64,000 nucleotides of DNA from Heliopora coerulea (Eukaryota > Cnidaria > Anthozoa > Scleralcyonacea > Helioporidae). The position numbers and the translations under genes were made by a program. The stretch spans positions 1-64,000 of the forward strand of contig JASJOG010000061.1 of the NCBI GenBank assembly GCA_030142905.1, in the 5' to 3' direction. The notes below the pieces were generated by a model that saw only the letters and a program-made list of their open reading frames with translations, was not told where the DNA came from and did not search any database. Positions 38,335 to 48,321 of the stretch are shown piece after piece (the stretch's first letter is position 1; every line of letters begins with the position of its first letter).

Positions 38335-39520
38335 ACAAACCACATCCACATTTTCAAAAAATATGGAAACTTGGTGGAGAAATACAAAAATTACCAAGAG
38401 GAAAAAGACATGTAGGATTTTATGGAAAATCTTATTATTGGGATGAATTTCCAACAGAATATGTATTGAATTATCCTATAAACCAATTTCGTATCAATGT
38501 GAATGATACAGATTATTTCCCAAGTAATTTACCTCCATTATATATAGACACAGATCAAAATGCATTATGGGATATAAGAAAGAATTATTTTCAAACAATT
38601 ATTGGTGTGTGGATTGCGACTTATGCTTGTGGAATTTCTATACAACATTTGACATTTTCTCCAGATGTTCCAAAACAAATTACTTCCTTTATGAGATTTC
38701 ATTTATACTTTACAGTGAGAAGAATTATGAGACCATTAAGTATTGGAGATGATTCCACATATAATAAATTTATGCTTCCTTCTTAAAAGACCACATTCCA
38801 AAATGGACCTGGCAAGAAATTAGAAACTATAAAAATGAACATTTAGGTCAAGATGTTACCTCAGTGGAAACAGGATGGAGAGGATATAAACATGGTCCGG
38901 GTCAACTGAGAGACACACAAAATGATTACAAAAAATTCATACCAAAAATCTCAACAGGATTGATTAAGAAGGGAACAGAATTATTAAATCATTCCATTGA
39001 AGCTTACATTTATTCCATCTTGGGAGCGCAAGCAAGAACTAGACAAAGTATTGTGAGTGGTAGAGCATCTGCATTAGAAAAGCAAAAAGTTTTTAGAAAA
39101 ATTGTAGAAGATTCTATTATAAATTATGAAACAACTACATGGATCAATAATATGAATCAAGCAGTTTCTGATACAAATGTGGTTTTAAATACTGCAATTT
39201 CTCCAACATTATGGTTAATTCCTTCTTCTTTAATAATTCTAAAAAATCCAATAGAAGGATATAATAACAAATTAAAAGACTCAACACCAGATATGTTTTT
39301 TGGAGTCAATAACGGATTAAACTACAATACTGTAAAGAAACAACACCAACTTTCTATAAAAAAATTAGAAACATTGGAAGAAGAAAAAGTAAAATCTCCT
39401 GTTAACAAATTAGATCAAGATAAAATAAAATCTCCTGTTAAAAAAGATAATACAGAAAATCTCATTATTTTATCTTTATCCCTTATAGGAGGAGTCTTAA
39501 TTTCAAAATATATATTCTAA
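38304..39520 (+). pseudogene. Capsid-associated protein (minor capsid candidate), frameshifted
   Basis: Two frames that read as one protein of about 390 residues. The first is open from 38304 to 38786; the second picks up from about 38770 and runs to 39520. The first part is rich in aromatic residues and beta-type segments (GFYGKSYYW, RINVNDTDYF). The second has a charged linker with a KSPVNK/KSPVKK repeat and ends in a hydrophobic anchor (LIILSLSLIGGVLISKYIF). No ATG opens the first frame, so the true start is lost or lies in the preceding 96-aa gene. Place in the order (after the ATPase) fits a penton/minor capsid gene, but the assignment rests mainly on context. Confidence 0.55.
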
Positions 39521-39527
39521 AATAAAA

Positions 39528-40184
39528 ATGAATAAGACATTTAATGTATACATCACAAAAGAAGGAAAAATATTCACATTAGATGAAGCACTTGTGTTGA
39601 CTGGATGTCAAAAAATAATTCCAAAATCTGTAAGCATTTTTTGGAATTATAAGAATTTGGATGAAACATATTTTTTTAATTATGATGTGGATGGTGTAAA
39701 CACAAAAGTCTCATTTACGAAAGGATATTATACATTTGACATGCTAAAAGACAGTATTGAAAATATTGGAAACATGAAATTAGAAGAAGAAAAACAAACA
39801 GGAAAATATAAAATACAATCAGATAAAAAAACAAATTTAAAAACACTTGGTCCTATTTTAGGTTTCTCCTCTAACAAAGAAATTTCAGCAAACACTTGGG
39901 TGGGAAGTGACAAAGAAGTAAATATTAACAATAATTTGTAATATGTAGAAATTTCTTGTAATTTGATAGATAAAAATAAAAATTTTGTAGATGAAAAAAG
40001 AAGTGATATTCTCATACAAATTCCAATTACAACAAAACAATTGCTAAAAGGATCTGTTTCTCGAATAGAAAAAACAGAAGGAATAAGTTTATCAAATGGA
40101 GTCTACAATGAATTAGAATTTAAAGTAAAAGGAAATAATTCTAGTGTTATAGGAAATGTTTTGTTAGAATTTGTTATTAAATAA
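39528..40184 (+). pseudogene. Polinton virion-type protein with one in-frame stop, 218 codons
   Basis: ATG at 39528; TAA at 39939-39941 interrupts a frame that continues unchanged to 40184. The N-terminal half has the segment YYTFDMLKDSI and then TLGPILGFS; the C-terminal half has LIQIPIT and ends in beta-type sequence. These match an uncharacterised protein common in animal Polintons that sits beside fibre genes. No catalytic residues are seen. A structural role at the fibre base is possible by position. The premature stop leaves a 137-residue fragment. Confidence 0.7.
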
Positions 40185-40186
40185 AG

Positions 40187-41617
40187 ATGAGTTTATTCTA
40201 TGGGTATAAAAAACATGATATTGAAACAATTGGAGGTCTTCCAACAACAGGAGGAGAAATGACTGGAGATATTAACATGAATGATAATCATATTATAACA
40301 TCAGCAGATCCAACAGAAAATTCGCATCTTAAAAGGAAGAAATATGTAGATGACAAAGTTTCCAGTGGCATTGTTTCTGGAAATTTTCTACTAAAAACTG
40401 GTGGTAGTATGACAGGAAATATTGATATGGGAAATCATAAAATTCTTTCCTCTTCTGATCCTACTCTTGAAACATATTTAGCAAGAAAAAAATATGTGGA
40501 TGACCAAGATTCTAAAAAATTATCTCTAACTGGTGGAACAATGTTAGGGAATATTGATATTGGAAATCATAAAATTCTAACAATTTCAGATCCTGTAGGA
40601 GAAAAACATTTAACTAGAAAAAAATATGTAGACACTGAAGATGCTAAAAAACTATCTTTAACTTGAGGTAGTGTGATAGGAAATATCAATATGGGAAATC
40701 ATCAAATTCTTTCCTCCACAGATCCAACAAATGATAATCATTTAACAAGAAAAAAATATATTGATGACGAAATTGTTAAATTTAAAAAAGATGTCTCATT
40801 TTCTATATTAAGAGATAATTTCCATCTAAAATTTCACAATTTGTTTTTTGTGGAATATGATTCCGCATATGATTTATTGTTTGAAAGAAATGGTGGAAAA
40901 GTGAAAGAGTTGAGAGATTTTGGTTTAGAAGGGAATCATTTTAAACAAACAACAAAAACATTACAACCTTCTTTATGTTTAGAAAATGAAAAAGAGGGTA
41001 ATAAATACTTTTTAAAATTTAATAACATTAGAATGATTTCAGATTCCAATATTAATCCAATTACAGGAAAAAAAGATTTTATAAATGTTTTTATAGTTTA
41101 CAAATTAAATTCAGTTCCTTCTTCTGGAAGTGATTCGTTAAAATCAGGTCTTTTTGGAAATGATAGTGGAGGTTTTAAAAAATTTGTGGGATTTACAAAT
41201 CCAACCAGAAGAGAATTGGTTGTCAGTGGAGATTCTGCTAGATTTTTTATAACAGGTTCTAATCCTGCAAATCATAAATCACCACTTACTGCATACAAAA
41301 CAAAAGCAAATGCAGGAGATTTAAATAAATGGATTTGTTTGAGTATACATTGGGATTGTGATTCTTCCCCTCTTACAAATCAAAGTCATTTTTATTGCAA
41401 TGGAAAAAAGTTAACAGATTTCACAGCTAAGAGTGCTACACGAGAGACAAAACTCACATTGAGTGATATAAAAAATGGTAATAATTTTCCACTGGATGGA
41501 TCTATAATTTTCTTTTCAATCTATAAATATAAAAAAATGATAGAAAAAGAAATTCTTTTTTATCACTATATTCTTTGTAATTTATACAACGTAGACCACG
41601 ATACTATAAATATATAA
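40187..41617 (+). pseudogene. Fibre-like protein 1 with tail-fibre repeats and lectin-like end, one in-frame stop
   Basis: ATG at 40187, frame continuous to 41617 except TGA at 40664-40666, where the neighbouring repeats have a Gly codon. The N-terminal part has four repeats of about 43 residues, each with GG.MTGNIDMGNHKI, then DPT, then RKKYVDD, the pattern of phage tail-fibre shaft repeats. The last 250 or so residues resemble a concanavalin/LamG-like domain: a strand-rich core with LNKWICLSIHWD, CNGKKL, and a final helix after DGSIIFFSIYKY. By analogy this is a receptor-binding spike. It lies directly before fibre 2, from which it is separated by 8 bp. Confidence 0.82.
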
Positions 41618-41625
41618 TAATAAAG

Positions 41626-42645
41626 ATGAGTGTTATATTTGAAGAAAGTGACTTCTCTTCAAAAACAAAGACTTTCATTTTAAATGAAATGGATAAAAAA
41701 CTAACAAAAACAGGTGACACAATGACAGGTGATTTGGATATGGGAAATCATCATATTATTCATGCATTAAATTATATTCCTTCTTCTGATCGTCATGGAG
41801 TGAATAAAAAATATGTGACAAATTGGTCTTTACCAAATTTACTAACAAATTTATATACTTTACAAATGGATGACAAGGGAATTTTTGAAGTGAAAGATGA
41901 TGTGAATTCTATAGAATATACTGGAAGCAATAAAAAAGTGGAAAAACTTTTTAATTTGTCAAGTAAAAATGATTGGAATTTCAAACAAGATGATACAAAC
42001 AAACAACCACTTTTCAAAAAATCCACAATTAATAATAATTTTTATTGTATTCAATATCCGGGATCAAATTCCAATAATTTACATTTAGTTAATGCAGTAA
42101 ATATTTTATCCAATCAACACTTGAATTTTTATTTTGTTTTTGGTTTGAAATCATTAAATTCAACCGATAAAGAGGTATCGTTGTTCAAAATAACAAATTA
42201 TAAAGCAATACCAAATGTTGTGCTTATGTCTGATATTGGTATTTCTTATATTCTTTCAGAATTATATATCACAAATTCAAGTATAGATATGATTACAAAT
42301 ACCAAATGGCAATTGAAAGCAAATGCTAAAGAACTAAATAAATTAATATGTCTTTCTGTACATTGGGATAAAAATGACATTGGCAATCCTCATAAAGGAA
42401 ATCTTTATGTGAATGGAAAAGAAATTTGTTCTTTCTCGACAAAGTATAATTTTTCCCATGATTCAAACATGAAATTTTATATTGGATCAAAAAATAAAGA
42501 TTATGAAAAAATAGATGGAGAAATATTATATGTATATGTTTCGACTAGGAAAATGAAAGAAAAAGAGATTGTATTAAATCATTATCTTCTTTGTAAAAAA
42601 TTTTATGTTGATTTTGATGAAGAGGAAATTATAAAATTTCTTTGA
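41626..42645 (+). CDS. Fibre-like protein 2, 339 aa, intact
   Basis: One shaft repeat (TGDTMTGDLDMGNHHI ... VNKKYV, residues about 29-66) followed by a lectin-like domain similar in layout to fibre 1: ELNKLICLSVHWD near residue 243, NLYVNGKEICSF, and a terminal ILYVYVSTRKMKEKEI helix. The two fibre genes are ancient paralogues. Start context is ATAATAAAGATGAGTG. The related gene of the second Polinton has three shaft repeats, so shaft length varies. Expected role: host attachment on the outside of a virion. The only evidence is domain pattern. Confidence 0.85.
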   Translation: MSVIFEESDFSSKTKTFILNEMDKKLTKTGDTMTGDLDMGNHHIIHALNYIPSSDRHGVNKKYVTNWSLPNLLTNLYTLQMDDKGIFEVKDDVNSIEYTGSNKKVEKLFNLSSKNDWNFKQDDTNKQPLFKKSTINNNFYCIQYPGSNSNNLHLVNAVNILSNQHLNFYFVFGLKSLNSTDKEVSLFKITNYKAIPNVVLMSDIGISYILSELYITNSSIDMITNTKWQLKANAKELNKLICLSVHWDKNDIGNPHKGNLYVNGKEICSFSTKYNFSHDSNMKFYIGSKNKDYEKIDGEILYVYVSTRKMKEKEIVLNHYLLCKKFYVDFDEEEIIKFL

Positions 42646-42819
42646 ATCTATTTAATTCTATTTTGTTTTTACTTGTAAATAGATTTGAATAGATTTGAAT
42701 AGAATTTGAATTCTATTTGATTTTTACTTGTAAATAGATTTGTGTCTATTCAAAATCTTATTTAGGTTTACTTGTGAATAGAATAAATAGATTTTAAATA
42801 AAATTTTTCCTCTAAATAA
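42646..42819 (+). repeat. Iteron-like AT-rich spacer with hairpin
   Basis: Holds the iterated motif TTTGAATAGA and two copies of TTTTTACTTGTAAATAGATTTG. A 9-bp stem AATAGAATT/AATTCTATT with a 2-nt loop lies at 42698-42717. The equivalent spacer in the second Polinton (61300-61416) also has repeated TTGAATAAA-type units. It separates the fibre genes from the small late genes; terminator, promoter or origin roles are all possible. Confidence 0.6.
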
Positions 42820-43185
42820 ATGAGTGAAGAGGAAAAAAAAATAACCACAGTGGAAAAATCCAATACAAAAATAAAAGATCCAAGAAAAGTAGAATTAGGA
42901 AAAAGACTTGCAAAAATTTCAAAAGAAGCAAAAGAAAGAAAAAAGAGACAACGAATGGAAGAGTAAAGAAGAAATAAAGAAATTTTGAATTATATAGATT
43001 TTAGATATGTTGTTGGAGGTGTTACAATATTAGGAGGAATTATTGGATTATATTTTGCATATAAAAAAGACAAGAGAGAAGTTAAAGAAGAAAGAATTTT
43101 AGAAGAAGAAGAAGTAGATAATAATAAATTTCCTATAAAGAAAAATATAAAACAAAAAACAAAGAGTAATATAGAATGTCTTTAA
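42820..43185 (+). pseudogene. Small membrane protein with one in-frame stop
   Basis: ATG at 42820 in the context CTAAATAAATGAGTG. The first 48 codons are highly charged (KDPRKVELGKRLAKISKEAK); TAA at 42964-42966 is followed by the same open frame to 43185, which has a membrane segment (VVGGVTILGGIIGLYFAY) and a charged tail. The homologous start of this gene in the second Polinton reads through this position with glutamate codons before its own breakpoint, suggesting that the stop here is a mutation. Function unknown. Confidence 0.6.
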
Positions 43186-43210
43186 AATTTTTTTTTCTAT
43201 ATATAAATAA

Positions 43211-43444
43211 ATGAGTAACAACATGAATAAAAAAGAAACAATGAATGAATTGTATGACTCCACTCTAATCACATTGGGAGCAGCTGGTGTTGGGATGTTA
43301 ACACGAAAAGCAATTGGAGATGGTCTTTCAACTCCAGCATCTTTGATTACAACATTGAAACTTGCAGCAGCTGTTGGATTATCTACATTGGATGTAAAAT
43401 ATGCACAAGATAGAAAATGGATTCCTTCTGATCTTTTTAAATAA
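43211..43444 (+). CDS. Small Polinton membrane protein, 77 aa
   Basis: Starts in the strong context TATAAATAAATGAG. Two hydrophobic stretches, residues about 20-36 (LITLGAAGVGMLTRKAI) and 46-60 (ITTLKLAAAVGLSTL), suggest a short membrane protein. A protein of this size and layout is found near the polymerase-side end of many animal Polintons. Intact. Function unknown. Confidence 0.72.
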   Translation: MSNNMNKKETMNELYDSTLITLGAAGVGMLTRKAIGDGLSTPASLITTLKLAAAVGLSTLDVKYAQDRKWIPSDLFK

Positions 43445-43446
43445 AT

Positions 43447-43867
43447 ATGGAAACAGTAGATGGAGGATTATTTAATGCAGTTGCATTTGCAGGTGCTGGA
43501 TTTTCATTTTCCAAATTAAATCACATTGGATATGGGAAGGAAATTAAAAGACAATGTTGCAATGGAGAAATTATCTAGAGATAAAGAGAGGTGGTATGAG
43601 AATCAAATGAAAAGAAAAGAAAAAATTCAAGAATTTAGACAACAAATATCAGATGCAAATGCAGATATTAATCAAACTAATAATTCTTTTGAAATTCTAA
43701 AAAAGATGCAAAATGAATATAAAGAGGAAGAAGAAAATGAACCTAAATTAGAAAATTATTACACACCTTCAAAAGAAATGAAAAAATATCAAAATATTGC
43801 TTTTCTTCTAACTGGAATCACTGGAGGTGTAATAATTGATAAATTTTTTTATATTAATAAAGTATAA
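43447..43867 (+). pseudogene. Coiled-coil protein with membrane ends, frameshifted
   Basis: ATG at 43447, two bases after the preceding stop, opens a Gly/Ala-rich hydrophobic stretch (FNAVAFAGAGFSFSKL). A frameshift near 43515-43530 moves the sequence to the frame running to 43867. The middle is a charged coiled coil (DKERWYENQMKRKEKIQEF), then YYTPSKEMKK, and a terminal membrane segment (IAFLLTGITGGVIIDKFF). A membrane-coil-membrane layout is common to a Polinton protein family of unknown role. Confidence 0.65.
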
Positions 43868-43869
43868 TA

Positions 43870-44196
43870 ATGAAGACTTATAACCAACTCATAGAACTTG
43901 CAAAACAGAAAAAAGTAAAACATTATAGAAGATATAAAAAAGATGAATTGGAGAAAATGTTTGAATTGGAGAAAAAAGATCTGACTGAATTCTATGAAAA
44001 ATATTGTAGAGAAAAATGGAAAGTAAAACCAGTGTTAGTAAAAAATTCAAGTAATGGAGAGGAAAAGATATTTAAAAGTCTTTATGCTACAGCAAAACAT
44101 TTCCAAACATATCCTCAAACTGTAAAATGGAGAATCTTAGAAGAAAAACCATTAAAGTTGAGTAGTGGAGATACTTGGGAATTTTTCTATCAATAA
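43870..44196 (+). CDS. SAP/Rho-N-like plus NUMOD1-like DNA-binding protein, 108 aa
   Basis: Residues 1-33 (YNQLIELAKQKKVKHYRRYK and DELEKMFEL) look like a SAP or Rho-N helix-extended-helix DNA-binding motif. Residues 61-92 (GEEKIFKSLYATAKHF then TVKWRI) resemble the NUMOD1 helix-turn-helix module found with homing nucleases. No nuclease domain is present. It starts 2 bp after the preceding stop and ends before a hairpin. A DNA-binding accessory role near the polymerase gene is inferred. Confidence 0.65.
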   Translation: MKTYNQLIELAKQKKVKHYRRYKKDELEKMFELEKKDLTEFYEKYCREKWKVKPVLVKNSSNGEEKIFKSLYATAKHFQTYPQTVKWRILEEKPLKLSSGDTWEFFYQ

Positions 44197-44215
44197 ATAA
44201 AATATATATATAAGA

Positions 44216-44245
44216 AATTTAGAAAGGAAATCTCCTTTCTAAATT
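44216..44245 (+). terminator. Perfect 13-bp hairpin followed by a T run
   Basis: Arms 44216-44228 and 44233-44245 are exact reverse complements (AATTTAGAAAGGA / TCCTTTCTAAATT) with loop AATC, followed by GATTTTTTTT. It lies in the gap between the 108-aa gene and the polymerase gene. The form recalls hairpin transcript ends in some large DNA viruses; function in this element is unproven. Confidence 0.55.
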
Positions 44246-44410
44246 GATTTTTTTTTCTAAAAACCCCTATAATAAAAGAAAGATGACTACAAGAAAAAAT
44301 AAAATTGATTTTTTTCTAAAAAACTCTACTAATAAAAGAGAGATGACTACAAGAAAAAATAAAATTGATTTTTTTTCTAAAAACTCTACTAATAAAGGTA
44401 GAATGACTTC
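44244..44410 (+). repeat. 60-bp in-frame tandem repeat at the polymerase start
   Basis: A 60-bp unit recurs so that ATG codons fall at 44283, 44343 and 44403, all in one frame. Each unit encodes about 20 residues (MTTRKNKIDFF then STNK). It creates alternative starts for the polymerase gene. Confidence 0.85.
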
Positions 44411-47400
44411 TTTATTAGATACTGAAAATCTGCAAATTGACACTCCTATTTTGCAACCAACGAAATATCAAAAACCAAAAAAGAATTGGTGGAAAATCAG
44501 AGAAAAAATAAAAGCAAAAATGAAAAGAAGATTTTTAAGTAAAATTATCAGAACATTTAAACAATTTGAGAAAAAAACTGACAAACCACAAAAGAGTGAG
44601 TATGAGAAACTGAAAGAATCCATCATGGATATGTTTCAGAAAAAAGAACCACCAAAATTTGAATTGGAAAAAGAAGCTTTATATGGTATCGCAAAAAGAT
44701 ACATTTTGGATTTGAAAAATATGAATTATCTTTCTATGGTCCTTTAGATTTGTTTGAAGAAGCAAAACAAATTGTGTTAGAAAAATTTAAAGAATTTCGA
44801 ATGATGAAACAACAGTTAACATTTCAATGTAAATTGGAAAAAATGAATCCATCTAAAAATGAAATAATCACAGATGAACCTCATTTTCATAGTAAACAGC
44901 AAGAAATTTTTCAAGGAAGTGTACTTTGATGAAATTTATAAAAATATGCAAGATAAAATTATGTCAACTTTTGAAAAATATATGAAAGAATCAAGCCAGT
45001 GGAATTACAGTTATGGTATAAAATTAATACTAAATATTAACAAAATTAACCTTTTAAAAGGATCATCTTGGATTCCATTACCAAGAGCATTAAAAGATAA
45101 AAAGCAATAATAAATCCAGAAAATGAAGATAATGAATGTCTATTATGGTGTATAGGAATATTTGAAATTTTAAAAGAAAATCCAAAGTTGAAAAATCCTG
45201 GAAGAATTACAAATTTACTTAGAGAGAAAGTTGGAAAATTTAATATTAAAGATATGAATTTTCCATGTGGATTTTCAGATATACATAAGTTTGAAAAAAA
45301 TAATAATATTGGAATTAATTTATTTGCTGTTGACGAAAAAAATGAAATTATTACTCTTAGATTAAGTGATGAAGAAAATATTGCAGATATTTTACTAATA
45401 GAAAAAAATGGTAAAAGACATTATTGTTTAATTAAAAATTTTAATAAATTAACTTCATCACAAATTAGTAAACATGAGCATAGAATACACACTTGTAAAA
45501 GATGTTTGTTAAGTTTTGGAAAAGAAGAACTTCTTAAAGAACATTTGGAATATTGTAAAAAATACGAATGTGTAAAGACAGTTTTTCCTAAGAAAGGAAA
45601 AATTTTAAAATTTAAAAATTATGAAAGAATTCATGAGGTTCCTTTTCTAATCTATTCTGATACTGAATGTTATTTAGTGTTTAAGAATAACAAAATCAGT
45701 GTCAAAATAAAACAATTACAGAAACATAAATTATCTGGATATTGTTATCTGGTTAAATTTTTTGATGACGAGTTATATCCATCAATATTTGTATGTTATA
45801 CAAAGAAAGATCCTAAAGAAGATGTTGCTTTGAAATTTGTAAAAAGTTTAGAAAAATCACTTAGAAAAATTTATAAAAAATTTAGATTTCCAAAAAGAAT
45901 TATTTTTACAGAAGAAGATAAAAAGATTTTGATGACTCTAAAAAATGTTATGCATGTGAAAAAGAATTTTTAGAAGAAAAAGAAAAAGTAAAAGATCATT
46001 GCCATTTTTCTGGAAAATATAGAGGAGCAGCTTGCTTAATCTGTAACTATCAAATGAAAAAACCAAATTTCATACCTATTATTCTTCATAATTTACAAAA
46101 CTATGACTCTCACCTTTTCATAAAAAAATTAGGTAAAACAGAAGGAGATATTAGTTGAATACCAAAAACAGATGAAAAATATATCTCCTTCTCTAAAAAA
46201 ATTCATTTTTATGATTTTGAAAAAAATGGAAAAACGATCGATGTTAAAAAACATTTAAGATTTATTGATAGTTTAAAATTTATGGGATCTGCTTTAGGAA
46301 AGTTGGTAAAAAATTTAGGTAAAGAAAATTTACATTATTTAAAGAAATTTTTTCATTGTGAAAAAGAATTTGAATTATTATGTAGAAAAGGAGTATTTCC
46401 ATATGATTGGTATACCTCCTTAAAAAAATTAGATGAAACATCTCCTCCTTCAAAAGATGAATTTTATTCAATGCTGAATGAAGAAGGAATTAGTGATGAA
46501 GATTATCAATATGTTTTAAATGTTTTTAAAACATTTAATTTAAAAAACATGAGAGAATATCATGATCTATATTTAAAAACAGATGTCTTGTTACTTGCAG
46601 ATGTTTTTGAAAATTTTAGAAAATTATGTAGAAAAATATATAAATTGGATCCAGCATGGTATTTTTCAGCACCTGGATTAGCTTGGGATGCGATGTTCAA
46701 AAAGACAAAAGTGGAGTTTGAATTATTGTCAGATCCTCAAATGTATCTCATGATTGAAAATGGGATCAGAGGAGGAATTTCAACGATTACAAAGAGATAT
46801 GTGAAAGCTAATAATCGATACATGAAAGAAAATTATAATCCTGAAAAAGAAATTTCATACATTACATATTTAGATGCAAATAATTTATATGGATGGGCAA
46901 TGAGTAAAAAACTTCCTGTGAGAGATTTTAAATGGATGACTAAAAAAGAAATAGAAAATTGGACATATCTAGTAGAAAATGAAAATATTGGTTGTATTTT
47001 AGAAGTTGATTTAGAATATCCAAAAGAGTTGCATGATTTACATAATGATTATTCCTTAGCACCAGAAAAGATCAAAATTGGAAAAGTTGAAAAACTTATA
47101 CCAAATCTAAATGATAAAGAAAAATATGTTTTACATTACGAAAATTTAAAACAATGTTTACAGTTAGGATTAAAGCTAAAAAAGATTCACAAAGGAGTAA
47201 AATTTTATGAAGAAGATTTTATGAAAGAATATATTTATATGAATACAGAGTTGAGAAAAAATGCAAAAAATGAGTTTGAAAAAGATTTTTTTAAATTAAT
47301 GAATAACTCTGTATTTGGAAAAACAATAGAAAATGTTAGAAATAGAGTACATATACAACTAGTTAGTGGAAAAGATGAAGCTGTAAAATTAATTAGCAAT

Positions 47401-48084
47401 CCAAGATTTGATAAGAGTGTAATCTTCTCTAAAAATCTAATTGCTATACATATGCATAGAAAGAGTATAAAATTGAATAAACCAATTTCAATTGGAATGA
47501 GTATTTTAGATTTGTCAAAAACTTTAATGTATGATTTCCATTATAATGTTGTTTTACCATATTTTGGTAAAGAAAATGTAAATCTTCTTTTCACAGATAC
47601 ACACAGTTTAATGTATGAAATAAAAACAAAAGATGTTAATGAATTTATTTCTTCTTTATCTGATGAATGGTTTGATACATCAAATTATCCAAAGAATCAT
47701 CCATTATATAATGTAAAAAATAAAAAGAAAATTGGTAATATGAAAGATGAATGTGGAGGAATAATAATTATAGAATTTGTCGGATTAAGAGCAAAATTAT
47801 ACTCATATACATGGGAAAAAGGAGTAGAATCAATAAAATGTAAAGGTATTAAGAAATATGTTACTAAAAGAGATATAAAACATGAAAACTTTAAAAATTG
47901 TTTATTTACTGGTAAAGAAGAAACCAGAGATATGAATATGATAGTTCATAGAAAACATAATTTATACACAGAAAGAGTAACTAAAGTTGCATTATCTTCT
48001 AATGATGATAATAGAGTTGTTCTTGAAAATAAGATTGATACATTATCATATGCACATTATAAGTTAGTGAGAAAAGAAATTTAA
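44283..48084 (+). pseudogene. Protein-primed family B DNA polymerase, broken and with a motif C substitution
   Basis: Replicates the element from its ends in intact relatives. The gene is spread over several frames, with shifts near 44735, 44920, 45100 and 45930 and a TGA at 46156-46158. The N-terminal half has a zinc-finger-like HTCKRC...EHLEYC, an exonuclease-like SDTEC, then HCHFSGKYRGAACLIC and NLQNYDSH (Exo II). The 600-residue open frame from 46282 has Exo III-like YLKTDVLLLAD (97-107), motif A DANNLYG (198-204), motif B NNSVFGKT (341-348), and motif C region TDTHS (438-442). Motif C should be DTD; here the second Asp is His441 (codon 47602-47604). The product would not polymerise even if the frames were whole. 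Confidence 0.96.
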
Positions 48085-48108
48085 TAATAAAAAAGTTGTT
48101 TTAGTATT

Positions 48109-48315
48109 TGATATGATGAAGGTTTGTGAAAAGGGGATTCCACTTTGATGATGATAACGTCATCATGTGTAAAGGGAAAATGATTGACAGGTGTTGAGCC
48201 TGCAAAAGTAGACCGCTGACCGAAAAGTGGGCGGAGCTTTTTCTTGATGACGTCATCATTGGTATGCTAATAGGGTGTGACGTCATGTGCCAGGACCGGC
48301 GTTTTTCTTACTACT
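48109..48315 (-). repeat. Right inverted terminal repeat of Polinton 1
   Basis: Reverse complement matches 33084-33291. It contains TGACGTCA at 48248-48255 and again at 48278-48285, ATTGG (inverted CCAAT) at 48258-48262, and the GC box GGGCGG at 48229-48234. It ends CTTACTACT, mirroring AGTAGTAAG of the left end. It lies 24 bp after the polymerase stop. Confidence 0.95.
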
Positions 48316-48321
48316 CTGCAG
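48316..48321. repeat. Right target-site duplication of Polinton 1
   Basis: CTGCAG, matching GTGCAG at 33078-33083 at five of six positions, followed by satellite sequence AAGTAAGTGTTTTGTCAAGG in correct phase. Confidence 0.8.

Larger units (their letters stand above)
33084..48315 (+). mobile_element. Polinton/Maverick element, copy 1 (15,232 bp)
   Basis: Complete by its ends: inverted terminal repeats of about 208 bp, AG...CT termini and a near-perfect 6-bp target duplication. The content is diagnostic of Polintons: retroviral-type integrase, protein-primed family B polymerase, FtsK/HerA-type ATPase and a major capsid candidate. All genes but one lie on the plus strand, often with overlapping or abutting stop and start codons. 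Several genes are broken by frameshifts or stops, and the terminal repeats differ from each other at roughly one position in ten by eye, so the copy is decayed and probably immobile without help. No adenain-type protease was found. Confidence 0.97.

Noticed and set aside
40187..41617. Prophage tail-fibre locus
   Set aside because: Repeats resemble phage fibres, but the flanks have eukaryotic Polinton genes, terminal repeats and satellite; no bacterial gene or ribosome-binding site pattern.
43870..44196. Homing endonuclease
   Set aside because: A NUMOD1-like module is visible but no GIY-YIG, HNH or LAGLIDADG nuclease domain.
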